A stretch of DNA of 64,000 nt, taken from contig NC_023756.2 of assembly GCF_000499845.2 (NCBI RefSeq), forward strand, positions 32,207,660 to 32,271,659, in the 5' to 3' direction. The DNA comes from Phaseolus vulgaris. Taxonomy: Eukaryota; Streptophyta; Magnoliopsida; Fabales; Fabaceae. Each line of letters starts with the position of its first letter. The first letter of the stretch is position 1. The position numbers and the translations under genes are program-made. The notes under the pieces are model-generated. The model made no database searches. It worked only from the letters and a program-made list of their open reading frames with translations, and had not been told where the DNA came from. Positions 41,913 through 52,370 of this stretch are shown here, piece by piece.

Positions 41913-44228
41913 TTGACGAAAGAGTGCGAGGAAGCTTTCGTCAAACTGAAGGAGTATCTGGCGAGCCCGCCGGTTCTATGCAAACCGCTGGTGGGAACCC
42001 CTCTCAGGTTGTATTTTGCTGTAACTGAGAGGGCGGTGAGTGCGGTGCTCGCCCAGGATCAAGATCAGGCTCAGAAGCCTATTTATTTTGTGACCAAGGT
42101 GTTGCAGGGCCCAGAAACGAGATATCAGGCCCTGGAGAAGGCTGCACTGGCTGTGGTATTTTCGGCGAGGAGGTTGCGCCACTACTTCCATAGCTTCACA
42201 ATACTGGTGATGACTGACCTGCCCATCCAGAAGGTCCTGAAGAAACCTGACGTTGCGGGAAGGATGGTGAAGTGGGCAGTAGAGTTGTCAGAGTTTGATA
42301 TTAAATATGAGCCCCGAGGCCCGATCAAGGGGCAAATCTTTGCAGATTTCGTGGTCGAGCTCTCATCTGAGGCAACGCGAGTTGAAGGGGACGATTTCCG
42401 TTGGGTACTCTCGGTGGATGGATCGTCGAACCAGCAGGGTAGCGGTGCTGGAGTCATTTTGGAAGGACCCAACGGCGTGCTGATCGAACAATCTTTGAGG
42501 TTTGCATTCAAAGCCAGTAACAATCAAGCAGAATACGAAGCGCTGATCGCCGGGATTTTGCTGGCCAAGGAGATGGGAGCTAGGGTGCTGATGGCTAAGA
42601 GTGACTCGCTGCTAGTCACAGGGCAAGTAACAGGCGAGTTCCAGGCCAAAGATCCACAAATGGCGGCCTATCTGGAATATGTGCAGGAGTTGAAGAGTTC
42701 TTTTGCCTCCTTTGAAGTAGTGCATGTGCCCAGAGAGCAGAACGCCCGAGCTGACTTGCTAGCTAAGCTCGCCAGTTCAGGCAAGGGGGGTAGGCAGAGG
42801 ACGGTGATTCAAGAAACTCTGAAGACGCCGAGAGCGTTTGTGGCAGATCACCTGGTCCTTCAAATCAGCAAGTCGAAGGAGAAAGCCGCAAGAAGCCATA
42901 AGTCCCTGACGCAAGAAATTCTGAGATCGCCGAGAATTAGAGCATGTCGGGGAGAGAAGGTGAACGTGATGCAGGTCTGCGCTACCCATGAGCCAGACAC
43001 TTGGATAACACAGTACAAGCGGTGCCTGGCGGATGGCCTTCTCCCGCTGGATCCAACTGAGGCTAGGAAGGTAAAGAAGAATTCTGGCAAGTACACCCTG
43101 ATTGATGGCGATCTGTACAGGTTTGGGTTCACTCACCCGCTCCTGGAATGTATACACGGCGAGAAGTGCACGAGAATCATGGCGGAGCTCCACGAAGGTA
43201 TATGCGGAAGCCACGTCGGGGGTCGAGCTCTGGCCGCGAGGACTCTCCGTGCGGGATACTACTGGCCATCGATGAGAGAAGATTGCAAGAAGTATGCCCA
43301 ATGTTGCAAACAATGCCAACAGCACGCCGATTGGCACAAGGCACCTCCCGAGGAGTTGAAGTCGATCTATAGCCCTTGGCCGTTTCATACCTGGGGAATC
43401 GACATCCTGGGACCTTTCCCGCTGGCGATCAGGCAGATGAAGTACTTGGTGGTGGCGATTGAGTATTTCACCAAGTGGATTGAAGCAGAACCAGTGGCCC
43501 AGATCACCGCACACAAGATCGAAGGTTTCGTGTGGAAGAAGATTGTGTGCCGGTTTGGTGTGCCCAAGTGCCTGGTGTCGGACAACGGGACTCAGTTTGC
43601 AAGTCACCTGTTGAAGAAGCTTTGTGAAGGGGTGGGAATTCAACAAGTGTTCGCATCCGTCGAGCACCCTCAGACGAATGGCCAGGTGGAGTCAGCCAAT
43701 CGGGTGTTGCTGAGAGGATTGAAGAGAAGGCTTGAGAAAGCCAAGGGAAGTTGGGCTGAGGAGGTACCCCGTATAGTCTGGGCGTACCACACCACCGAGC
43801 AGTTGGGAACCCATGAGACCCCGTTCAGCTTGGTCTATGGGTGTGATGCCATGATTCCAGTGGAGATCCAGGAGAGCTCGCCGAGATTCCAAAACTTCGT
43901 AGAGGAAGACTCGAATGAAGAGAGAAGGCTGAACCTGGATCTACTGGATGAGGTCTGGGAAGAGGCGAGGTTGAAGGCTGAGGCGGTGAAGAGGAGGATT
44001 GAACGAAGATATAACTCGAAGGTGATGCCAAGGCAGTTTAGAGAAGGCGACCTGGTGATGAGGAAGGCCCACCAGTACCAGATGGAGAATAAACTGTCGC
44101 CCAAGTGGACTGGACCATTCAGAATAACCGAGGCGCTCGGGAACGGCGCCTACCGCTTAGAGACGCTGGAAGGAGGGGCGATTCCTCGCACTTGGAACGC
44201 CACGCACTTGAAGTTGTACTATAGTTAA
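41913..44228 (+). CDS. Tat RNase H - second RNase H - integrase, open frame
   Basis: The 771-codon frame starts inside the RT connection (CEEAFVKLKEYLASPPVLCK). First RNase H: FAVTERAVSAVLAQDQ and YQALEKAALAVVFSARRLRH (residues ~35-95). A second, plant-type RNase H starts at WVLSVDGSSNQQGSGAGVIL (~164-290; NNQAEYEALIAGILLAKEMG, REQNARADLLAKLAS). The integrase has the zinc part (CGSHVGGRALAARTLRAGYY, CCKQCQQHA) and core residues in WGIDILGPF (~494), VSDNGTQF (~555) and QTNGQVESANR (~587), then the tail SPKWTGPFRITEALGNGAYR. The frame itself is intact but cut off from RT by the upstream frameshift. Confidence 0.88.
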   Translation: MTKECEEAFVKLKEYLASPPVLCKPLVGTPLRLYFAVTERAVSAVLAQDQDQAQKPIYFVTKVLQGPETRYQALEKAALAVVFSARRLRHYFHSFTILVMTDLPIQKVLKKPDVAGRMVKWAVELSEFDIKYEPRGPIKGQIFADFVVELSSEATRVEGDDFRWVLSVDGSSNQQGSGAGVILEGPNGVLIEQSLRFAFKASNNQAEYEALIAGILLAKEMGARVLMAKSDSLLVTGQVTGEFQAKDPQMAAYLEYVQELKSSFASFEVVHVPREQNARADLLAKLASSGKGGRQRTVIQETLKTPRAFVADHLVLQISKSKEKAARSHKSLTQEILRSPRIRACRGEKVNVMQVCATHEPDTWITQYKRCLADGLLPLDPTEARKVKKNSGKYTLIDGDLYRFGFTHPLLECIHGEKCTRIMAELHEGICGSHVGGRALAARTLRAGYYWPSMREDCKKYAQCCKQCQQHADWHKAPPEELKSIYSPWPFHTWGIDILGPFPLAIRQMKYLVVAIEYFTKWIEAEPVAQITAHKIEGFVWKKIVCRFGVPKCLVSDNGTQFASHLLKKLCEGVGIQQVFASVEHPQTNGQVESANRVLLRGLKRRLEKAKGSWAEEVPRIVWAYHTTEQLGTHETPFSLVYGCDAMIPVEIQESSPRFQNFVEEDSNEERRLNLDLLDEVWEEARLKAEAVKRRIERRYNSKVMPRQFREGDLVMRKAHQYQMENKLSPKWTGPFRITEALGNGAYRLETLEGGAIPRTWNATHLKLYYS

Positions 44229-44530
44229 GAGCTTTGTAAGTAAAGACAAACACAAAAGTCATATTACAATGTCTCTGATGAAACAATTTGAAGGGGGCAC
44301 TCTTTTTTCCCTAAGGAGGGTTTTTAATGAGGCCACCCAATAAAAGAAGAGTTTTCGAAGTATAAGGCATTTTCAGATTGCATGTTTGCTATTTTCGAAA
44401 AGGTTTTGAAGAAAGACCTTGTCACTTATACGTGATTTAAGGCAAGTAAAGAAATATTGTGCGCTTTCTGAAAAAGTTTTTAAGTCCTCATCGTTTTTCA
44501 GCGATTGGAGGCATCAGTTAAAGTTTTTTA

Positions 44531-44775
44531 AGTCCTCAGTGTTTCTGGGGGCGAGAAGATGTAACCCCTGGGGCAATGTAGAGGCAAGTGAAAAGTCCTC
44601 AGTGTTTCTGGGGGCGAGAAGATGTAACCCCTGGAGCAATGTAGAGGCAAGTGAAAGTCCTCAGTGTTTCTGGGGGCGAGAAGATGTAACCCCTGGGGCA
44701 ATGTAGAGGCAAGTAAAAGTCCTCCGTGTTTCTGGGGCGAGAAGATGTAACCCCTGGGGCAATGTAGAGGCACGT
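44531..44775. repeat. 62-63-bp tandem repeat, 4 copies
   Basis: AGTCCTCAGTGTTTCTGGGG begins units at 44,531, 44,594, 44,656 and 44,718, each ending GGCAATGTAGAGGCA. Tat elements often carry variable tandem repeats here. Confidence 0.9.
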
Positions 44776-44777
44776 TT

Positions 44778-44882
44778 CAAAGACCTTCTCGCCTGTGAGC
44801 GAGTTCAGGCGAGCTAAAGACCTTCTCGCCTATGAGCGAGTTCAGGCAAGATAAAATCCTTCTCGTCTCGAACGAGTTCAGG
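44778..44882. repeat. ~37-bp tandem repeat, 3 copies
   Basis: Units of the form AGACCTTCTCGCCTGTGAGC followed by GAGTTCAGGCGAG; the third is diverged (CTTCTCGTCTCGAACGAGTT). Confidence 0.75.
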
Positions 44883-45493
44883 TATGGTGTTAAGGGTGGA
44901 CGAAGTTTGGAAGGTGGCTAAGGCAGGCTCGAAGAGAGCGCCCAGCCACCCGGCCTGTGGTCCTGAAGTTCAGGAAGGTAGAGGAGGATCCGAAAGGCGC
45001 CTCTACCCCCAGATCAAAGAACAATGGCCAAGGCGTGAAGCCAGAAAGAACCTGATCGCCAAGGGTCTCTAGCGACCAGGAAAAGTTCAAACATCGGCGA
45101 GAAAGTTAAAGGACCCGTTTTGATGGAGCAGATCGGGTGAAGCCGTGTTTAAGCCAATAGCTGATTTAAAGTTTGTTGCTTGAAGAATGTTTTTACGATA
45201 ACGTTAATTGCCTTAAGATTACGAATTGTTAAGTGTTTGTTGCTTAGGGCTGAAGTGATTCGAAGCAGTTAAGTCAAAGGTCGTGCCTACAGTTTTCCTA
45301 AGTCATTTCTTTGGAGTTAAACAAGCAAGGAAAGTTGAAGCGAGTGAAGAAGTTATAAGAGGAAAAACGTAGACCTTTGTCATTAACAGTTAACAGTGAA
45401 TAACAGTTCAGAACATATATACGAAGGGAGATAAAGTCTATTACAAGTTATTTACAAAGGAAAGTATAAAGGGCGATGGGTGGATTGAATTGA

Positions 45494-47031
45494 TTAGTCT
45501 TCGGCGGGCACCACTTTTCCATCCACCACTTCATTGTTCAGCGACACCATGCTGAGATCCAGGTCGGGGAACAGGCAAGCAAATTGTTCCCGCGCAGCTT
45601 CGAATCCAGTTGCCAGAATTTGAGCGGAGCTCAGCTTGAGTTCTTCAATCTGCTTCTGGAGCTCCTCAATCCGCTTCTTGAGGTCTTCAGTTTGCTCTTT
45701 CAGCTCTTTATTCTGTTGCTCCAGCTCTTCAACCTGTTTCTTGAGTTGTTCATTGGTCTCTTGAGCCTGGAGAAGGTCTTCAGTAACCTTCTTGGATTCC
45801 GCTTGTGCTTGCGCCAATTCAGCAGCCACCTTTCCCTTTTCTGCGTTGGCCTCGACGAGATCGGCTATGGCGTCGTCCCTTGCCTTTTCCACTTGCCCAA
45901 GGAATTTCTCTCGGTCGACTGACCTCTGCTCCAATTTCTGCACCTTAGCGGCGTCAGCTTTTATGAGAGCCTCCAGGTCAGCCACCCTAACGCGATAAGG
46001 CACAATCTTGCTCTCGAGTTCGACCTTCTCTTGAGCAAGTTGATGCACCTTATGGCGGAGATCAGTGGCCTCCTTGCGCGCCAGCCTGAGCTCGGTGCTC
46101 ATTGCATCCTTCACTCGGGAGTGTTCGATTTCCGCGAGCGTCAGGTTGAAAGACAACTTCTCCACCTCGACCCTCATAGTGCTGTTTTCAGTTTTGAGGT
46201 TGAAGAGGTCGTCTTGGAGCCTCCTGGTGGAGCCCTCCACAGCTCTGGCGATGATGGCAGGGATGTCTTCTACTATCGTTTTTAGCTTAGCAGTTAGAGG
46301 CTCCCACATCCTCGTGACCTCAAGGGGGAGGTTTGCTGCTTGTAGAGGCACTAGAGGCGCTGTGGGAGCCTGTCGCTGGTTCTCGTCGCCACCTTCCTTA
46401 GCAGGTTCTTCAGTAGGCGCTTGTTGGCGTGGTGACGGAATCGGGGATTCGGTGATCAGAATCGGCGAGGTATGGGCAACCTCATCCCCGATTGGAGCAA
46501 CTTCTGCAGCTGAGGCGTTTGAAGGGGGACCCCCTCCAGCTGACACATATGGTGTAGAGGCGCTCGGGGGGTCCTCCATGAAATTTGGCTCTTGGGCCCC
46601 AACTGCAGGTGGCGCAGTGGCCAGTGGGATCGCTTGGACTGGTGAGGCAGGAGCCTGTGGGGGTGGCGATGATGGAGGAGGAGCAGGCGTCGATGGAGGT
46701 GTTGAGGTTGGAAGAGGGGGTAGAGCAGGCGGTGAAGAAGGTGCTACCCTCTTCCTCTTTGAGACCAAACCGTCTTCGGTGGCCTCGTCATCTTCTTCCT
46801 CTTCCTCGTGGATCACCTGAGGAGCTTTCCTTTTAGGTCTCTTGAGGACCAATTTCTTGCGTTGGGCGGCAGGTTGGACCTCCGAGGGAGCTGAGTCCTT
46901 GGGTGGCGAACGTCCGTGAACAATGGCTTTCTCCACCACCGAGTTGGCCACTGTTTGGGAGCCCGTCGCCAACCCGTGGTTTCGAGCGAGCGCCTTCAAT
47001 TCGGCAAGCATGCCCTTACCCAACATGTTAT
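45494..47031 (-). CDS. Tat antisense gene, exon 2 (coiled-coil protein)
   Basis: The exon starts after the acceptor TTCGTTCCATGCAG (AG at 47,032-47,033) and reads NMLGKGMLAELKALARNHG. It continues with KRPKRKAPQVIHEEEEEDDE (a basic-acidic, possibly nuclear, stretch), a Pro/Ala/Ser-rich linker, and from about the middle a long heptad-like coiled coil (LRHKVHQLAQEKVELESK; QLKKQVEELEQQNKELKEQT). The stop is at 45,494-45,496. The frame is open throughout on the strand opposite to gag-pol. Joined in silico to exon 1 it stays in phase (943 + 1,538 nt = 827 codons including stop). The join is predicted, not observed. Confidence 0.75.
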
Positions 47032-47210
47032 CTGCATGGAACGAAAATGCATGGGTTAACTCAAGGAGAAAATAAGTGCATAAGGTAGTATGCAGCAAAG
47101 CAGATGATATGTGCAGGAAAGATAAAACCAAAGTCTTGCGCATAACGCACAAGACGCCCAGAAACAGCTAAACAGAAGCAGTATCAAAGCAAGAGTTTAA
47201 GTGTCCTAAC
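47032..47210 (-). other. Predicted intron of the Tat antisense gene (179 bp)
   Basis: On minus it starts GTTAGGACAC (donor AATAG|GTTAGG) and ends CCATGCAG. Removing it keeps the reading frame and replaces the immediate stop that would follow exon 1. Confidence 0.65.
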
Positions 47211-48153
47211 CTATTCGAATTTCGAGTTGGTCCTCGTAGAATTCGAAACAGATCAAGGTGGTGGTAAGGAAAGTGATGTTGGCATCCGCCACCCTTTTCC
47301 AGAAAAGGCATAGATCTCGGTCCAACGCTCCCATGCTGTCAGGACTTCTCGGTCTCCTGAAGCAGCTCTTGGACTCTTTCTTCCCCTTGTCCACCCAGTA
47401 CAAGGGGAAGCCGTCGAGTAGGGAGTCGTCCTTGTCGTTGGGGCGCACTTGGACGAACTTCCCTTTCCAGTCCTTGTAGGATTGCTGGAAGATGGAGAAG
47501 ATTGACCTCCCAGTAATCGCGTTCAAACTAACCCACAGGCGGTCTCCTGGGTGCTTGGCTTCGAAGAGAAATAAAAATACATCCACGGATGCGGGAAGCC
47601 CCAGGTGGTCGCACATCACTTGGAATGCTCGAACAAACGCCCAGCTGTTGGGGTGAAGCTGGGCGGCGGCAATGTTGAGCTCGGTAAGGAGTTCCCTCTC
47701 GAATCGGGTGAAAGGGAACTTGAGCTTCACCTTCTTGAATAAGGTCGTGTAGACGAAGCAGAAGGGCCCGTCGGCACTCACCTTCTCATAAGCACAAACA
47801 GGCAGCTCGGGGGGGCAAGGTAGCACTATCATCTTTTCGTCGTGCTCCTTATGAAATGATTGATGAAGCTCATCCCCCTTAGTCAGCCGCAAAACTGCTC
47901 CCGCAGTGTTCACAGAAGATGTTTCCCTCAGAAGGGTCGAGTTGGCCCAGGGATACAAGGTTTTGAAGTCTGGCGAGGGAATGGGGGCTCCTCCGGCGGT
48001 AGGTGGAGTCGCCTGGGCCAGGTTAGGGCGGGAAGACGCAGGCCTCTCAGCCTGGGAGGATGAAGCGCCACGAACTCGTGGTGGGTCGTGTGCTTGAGAA
48101 GGGGGGTTTCTTGATGAAGGAGGAGGATTCGGGGTGATCTTTGTGCGAGTCAT
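47211..48153 (-). CDS. Tat antisense gene, exon 1 (gypsy-type 'putative transposase' domain)
   Basis: The chosen start is the ATG at 48,153 (MTRTKITPNPPP), just after a likely acceptor CTTCCTTTGCAG; the frame is also open to an ATG at 48,219. A Pro/Ser-rich N-terminus leads to the domain: PFTRFERELLTELNIAAAQL, HPNSWAFVRAFQVMCDHLGL, FLFLFEAKHPGDRLWVSL and SIFQQSYKDWKGKFVQV. This matches the plant family often labelled 'transposase (putative), gypsy type', which lacks known catalytic residues. Such extra ORFs, sometimes antisense, are known in Tat-clade elements. The biochemical role is unknown. A minus-strand promoter near the 3' LTR would be needed. Confidence 0.72.
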
Positions 48154-48740
48154 TGTTGCAGCTGCAAAGGAAGAAGAAAAGGAAAAATGATCAGGGGTTA
48201 CAAAGGCTGACTCGATCATGGAGGGAAGGTGAAAAACGAACGAACGTAGGTTCGTTGCGATGATTAACGAAGTCCTAAGTTACGTAGAAGAAGAAATGGA
48301 AAAAGCAACCCACAGCGTATGCACCAGGCAGTTACAGGATGATGCGAATCGGTTAAAATGCAAGAAAAACCAGCAGAAGAAGGAAAGTAGGTACCTTTTG
48401 ATGATCAGGAAGACGATGAAGGTTGATGATGATTTGGAATGTTGAAGAGCGCTGAGAGAGAGTTTTCGCAGGAGAAGGTGAGAGCGTTTGAAGATACGAG
48501 GAAAGGTGATGGAACAGTGTGGAGTGAAAATGGGTTTAAGGGTTTTTTCGAAATGGGTTTGGGAAGCGCAAACGGTAACTGAAGGTAACCGTTGATGAAG
48601 CCACGTGTCGAGCGATGGACAAGGGGTTTGGTGGAGCGTCAGAGCAGCATAAGGTACAACCGCTTGGAATTCTGCGTCAGCGCCACGTAGATCGGTGTTG
48701 ACGTGACTCTTTCAGTCTTTTTGCTGGACAAGCCTTCGCT
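48154..48740 (-). promoter_or_regulatory. Presumed promoter and 5' leader of the antisense gene
   Basis: On minus, 48,600-48,400 is a CT-rich, leader-like stretch (CTCTCACCTTCTCCTGCG). A possible 5'UTR intron runs from AAAAG|GTACCT (about 48,397) to TTTGCAG (about 48,164). No clear TATA box was seen. The short plus-strand frame at 48,260 is probably chance. Confidence 0.4.
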
Positions 48741-48744
48741 TAAG

Positions 48745-48757
48745 ACTGGGGGGCTTG
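48745..48757 (+). other. Tat polypurine tract
   Basis: ACTGGGGGGCTTG directly precedes the 3' LTR start TGTACC. Confidence 0.75.
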
Positions 48758-49556
48758 TGTACCGCCCTGGTAGTCGGAAGTGATGATGTGGCATCAAGCT
48801 ACAGTATAGGCGTGCTGACAAGGCGCCAGGTTGGCAGAAGGGAAGGAAGTCGGGGGGCTCGTGTAGTCGCCAGTTATTAAATTGGCGTGTTCCGATTTCC
48901 AGCATACCAGAATCGGCGATCACCAGGTTAAAGATGAAGTCGCCAGATGTAGACTCAGGCGACCTAGTGATTGGAGATCGCCAGAGCAAGCACATCGCCA
49001 GAGATGAAGGTGGTGCAGATTATGAAGGCGGCCGGCGAGACCACAGGGAAGGTGTATGAAGGCCCCCTAACTCGCCAGTTCCAGTAGAGATCGCACTCCC
49101 AAGTTAGCTATGCACTGGGTAGCACCATGCATAAGTAACTTAGCCAAAAAGAGAGTCAGAAGCAGCGCCCAAGTCAAGGAGCCTCCGGATGATGGCACGT
49201 GTAGAGTTGGATGCGAGCCACGTGTCCAAGTCTGTAACTGCCAGGAGAGAGAAAGCAACCAGGTATATAAGAGTTCTTAACGAACTTTCTGAGGTACGCA
49301 CGTTCAGAATACACTCTTTACGCTTGCGAGTTCTAGAGCTTACTGTGAGAGAGAATTTGCACGGTTCTTGTTCTCTTTGTATTTGGTGATTCGGTCACTA
49401 ACTTGGGCGTTGGAGTGCTATCGGCCGCAGCGGCGCCGCTCTGTTTCTTTGCAGGTTCTTGAGGTGGATCTCGAAGAGGAACGGAGGTTCGAAGCGGTGC
49501 GCACGTCGATCCTTTGACGAGGCAGTTTCCAGCGTTCCGGTCAACAGGCAGGATCA
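48758..49556 (+). repeat. Tat 3' LTR
   Basis: 799 bp. By eye it differs from the 5' LTR at about four sites (for example GATGATGTGG versus GATGACGTGG). Confidence 0.93.
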
Positions 49557-49561
49557 TCAGC

Positions 49562-50053
49562 AAACTGAAGATCAAAGATTTGGTTCTGGACAACTTCAAT
49601 CTGTTCATATAGAGTCTTGAATCGTGCATCCATGTTGTCAAACCTAGTGTCAAACCTCTGGAAATTACTAACACAAAGATCATGAAGGCTCCTTTGATTT
49701 TCAGCGAAGCTATTAAGCTTATTCACCATGAGTCTTTCAAAAGGAGACATGGTTTGCATCCTTTCTTCTTGATTTCCAGCACCAACACTAGGTCCAGCAT
49801 CTTGATAATCTTCAGGTGGATTTTCATGTTAAACATCGATATCAGCAGGTTCATCTTGTTCAAGATCAGCAACACCACTAGATGAGGCACCAAGGTCACC
49901 ATCTTTGCTTATCCATTTTCCACCTACTTTGGAAAAACCCATTTTGCTGAGTGATCCATTGTTCAACTCTTGAGTTGACTTGACCAACTCAGATGTTTCA
50001 TCTTCAAGGTTCACTGATTTTTCAGAGAGAGAGGACTTGACTCTGCTCTGCAC
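49562..50053 (-). pseudogene. Copia extra-ORF C-terminal remnant
   Basis: Frames NNGSLSKMGFSKVGGKWISK and, after an in-frame TAA near 49,830, MSPFERLMVNKLNSFAENQR and FDNMDARFKTLYEQIEVVQN. They align with the C-terminal half of the 394-aa ORF at 29,570 (LMKMGFYKEEDGWVFI; MFERQVLDRLDTLSDEQK). The Tat element interrupts its last few codons. The N-terminal core domain is missing. Confidence 0.65.
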
Positions 50054-50633
50054 AGAAAACGTCAGAAAAAGCTGAAAATCACATGGTCTTCACATGTGAT
50101 CTTTGACTTAGTCATTAAGGATCTTGAATTCCCAAGATTTTTGGAATATTTTCCTTTATGACAGTTGTAACTCCTCTCTGAACGTGATCAGCTTTCAACA
50201 CAGATTCTTTGACCAAGATTCTCTCTTTGAATTGATCTGCAATGGATAGAAATTCAAAATAGCAATTAAAACAATTTTTTCATAGTGCTGTCAGACCCAA
50301 AACAATCGGTTGTTTTTTTGCAGCAGTTAAAACTGTTTTTGAATTTTAACCATGAGCAGAAAGAGTTCAAAGCAGATGATACTAAGCGTATTAAAAATTT
50401 TTTTAACCATGAGAGAGGACTTTTACAGCACAAATTAAGAACAAATAAAGGAAAGTCTTATCCTTATGTTAAATCTTCCATGAGCCATGTGCTTTATGAT
50501 CAAGAAGCCTCTTTTCACTGTTGAGGTCTTTTGCATAGCATTGATTCAGCTTCAATGACTGTCTTTTTCTTCAAGAACTTGATCAGATGACTCAGTCCCT
50601 CCTTTTTCTTGAGTTTTCCTGCATAAAAAGATT
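50054..50633. other. Copia internal region without pol
   Basis: No protease, integrase or RT motif is visible where pol should be. One AACAATCGGTTGTTT motif lies at 50,301. The sequence looks like patched remnants of the element. Confidence 0.55.
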
Positions 50634-52274
50634 TCAAGCAACAAGATTTGGTCCCCTTACAAATTTGGGTCCTTTTGGCTTTTCTTTGCAGTTAGAAACT
50701 TCACATCCCTTAGGAATCCACTTCATAAAACCTCTTGGAACTGAATATTTCCTTATTTTGCAGAACCTAACAGAGTGGCCTTTCTCCATGCAGTAAAAGC
50801 ATGTAACAACCGGTTATTTCGTCTTAACAATCGGTTGTTTTTCTGGCTTTCTTGAAAAACTTTTTGAAAACTTATCTTGTTTGTTTTGTGGATTAAAGCG
50901 TAAACCAGCCCTTCCAAAAACACAATTTTGAGATGCCAAAACATTCTCAAAGTTAGATTTTCCTTTCGAAAGCTTATCCACAGTACTTACAAGATAGTGC
51001 ACTTTCTTTTCAAGGTTTTCACAATTTTCACAAATAAGAGTATCACACTTGCAAGAAGAGTTTTTGAAATGTATTTCTAATTTTTCAAAATCACTTTTTT
51101 CTTTTTCCAGATCTTCTTCAAGTGATTTAACTCTCTTTTCAAGCCAACTGTTAAGATCTTTCAATCGGTTGTTTGAAAGAACCAATCTATTAGCTTCATC
51201 ATGTGTTTCTTGAAAGGCTTCAAGTAATTCACTGTAATTTTGTTCATTTAAGGAAGCACATGAACTTACCTCACTTGAGCTGCAAGATTCATCATCATTT
51301 TCAGCAACCAAGCAGATGTTTGCTTTCTCATCTTCACTTGATGAAGAACTTGATGATGATATCTCATTTTCATCCCAAGCTATGTAGGCCCTTTTTGTCT
51401 TGCCTTTCTTTTCCTTATAGCTGGGCTTTTTCTCCTTGCTTTTGTTTGGACAATCTGCCTTTATATGACCTTGCTCACCACAACCAAAACAAGTATAGTT
51501 ATTGGAATTAAACTCATTGGATTTCTTGTTTCCATACCTATCTTTGTTGTTGTCTTTGTTGCAATTTCTCTTTAGGAATTTGCTGAACTTTCTTGACAGC
51601 AAGCTAAGGTTTTCCTCATCACTATCATCACTGGAATCTTGTTTCCCTTTGTGCTTGGATGCTTTTAAGGCTATGCTCCTTGTGTGCTTATCTTCACTCT
51701 CTTGAACATTGATTCTATTCATCTCTAACTCATGTTCCCTAAGCTTTCCAAACAAAGAAGCAACACTTAATGATGTTAGATCTTTAGATTCGGAAATAGC
51801 AGTTACCTTTGGTTGCCATGCTCTATCAAGACATTTCAAGATCTTGATGTTCAACTCTTCTTTATCAAAGGTCTTGTCAAGGCTCATAAGGTGATTGATG
51901 ATGTGCATGAATCTTTTCTGCACCTCAGCAATTGTTTCTCTTTTAAGCATTCTAAACATCTCATACTCTTGGATTAGAGCATGCTTTCTAGCTCTCTTCA
52001 CCTCATTTGTTCCTTCATGAGTGACTTCCAAGGCGTCCCACATTTCTTTTGATGATTTGCATTGCGAGACCCTGAAAAACTCATCAGAATTTAAAGCAGG
52101 GGTTATAATATTTTTGGCAATGCAATCGAATTTGGCCTTTTTGCTTTCTGCATCAGTCCATTGCGACCATGGTTTCTCAATGACAGATCCATCTTTTTCA
52201 AACTTTAGGACAAAAGGACCATTTTCAATTGCATCCCAAATTCCTTTGTCAAGAGATTCCATAAATATTTTCAT
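50634..52274 (-). pseudogene. Copia gag with two zinc knuckles and one internal stop
   Basis: From MKIFMESLDKGIWDAIENGP the frame shows the gag domain (SSKEMWDALEVTHEGTNEVK; EYEMFRMLKRETIAEVQKRF; LKCLDRAWQPKVTAISES). Next come a CCHC knuckle CFGCGEQGHIKADC, a Ser/acidic tract, and coiled coil (LEKRVKSLEEDLEKEKSDFE). A TAA at 50,814-50,816 interrupts; the same frame then continues through a second knuckle CFYCMEKGHSVRFC to a natural end at 50,634 (547 codons with stop). The stop falls inside a pair of the 21-bp-offset motifs. This nucleocapsid/capsid protein is close to intact. Confidence 0.85.
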
Positions 52275-52356
52275 TCTTACTTTTCAAAATTGGTAGTTCA
52301 AACCACAAAACAGAGGTGGTTTTTAGGATCAACTTGAATAACTTTCAAGAACCAAG

Positions 52357-52370
52357 CTCTTGATGCCAAT
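52357..52370 (-). other. Copia primer-binding site
   Basis: On minus the LTR end CTAACA is followed by ATTGGCATCAAGAGC, the form of the initiator-Met primer site usual in this lineage. Confidence 0.75.

Larger units (their letters stand above)
44229..45493. other. Tat region between pol and the antisense gene
   Basis: Non-coding spacer holding two tandem-repeat blocks (44,531-44,882). No further coding sequence on either strand was recognised. Confidence 0.6.
37583..49556 (+). mobile_element. Tat-lineage Ty3/gypsy element, complete with LTRs
   Basis: LTRs are 799 bp each (37,583-38,381; 48,758-49,556) with about four differences, and TSD TCAGC lies at 37,578-37,582 and 49,557-49,561. Internal order: primer site, gag-protease, RT-RNase H, a second RNase H, integrase, tandem repeats, an antisense two-exon gene, polypurine tract. 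Two RNase H domains and the extra gene after pol are marks of the Tat clade. pol has two in-frame stops and a frameshift. Confidence 0.93.

Noticed and set aside
42777..43667. 296-codon minus-strand ORF inside Tat integrase
   Set aside because: Shadow of the conserved pol frame on the plus strand; no family features.
46065..46820. 251-codon plus-strand ORF opposite the antisense gene
   Set aside because: Shadow of the low-complexity Pro/Ala/Ser and coiled-coil coding on the minus strand.
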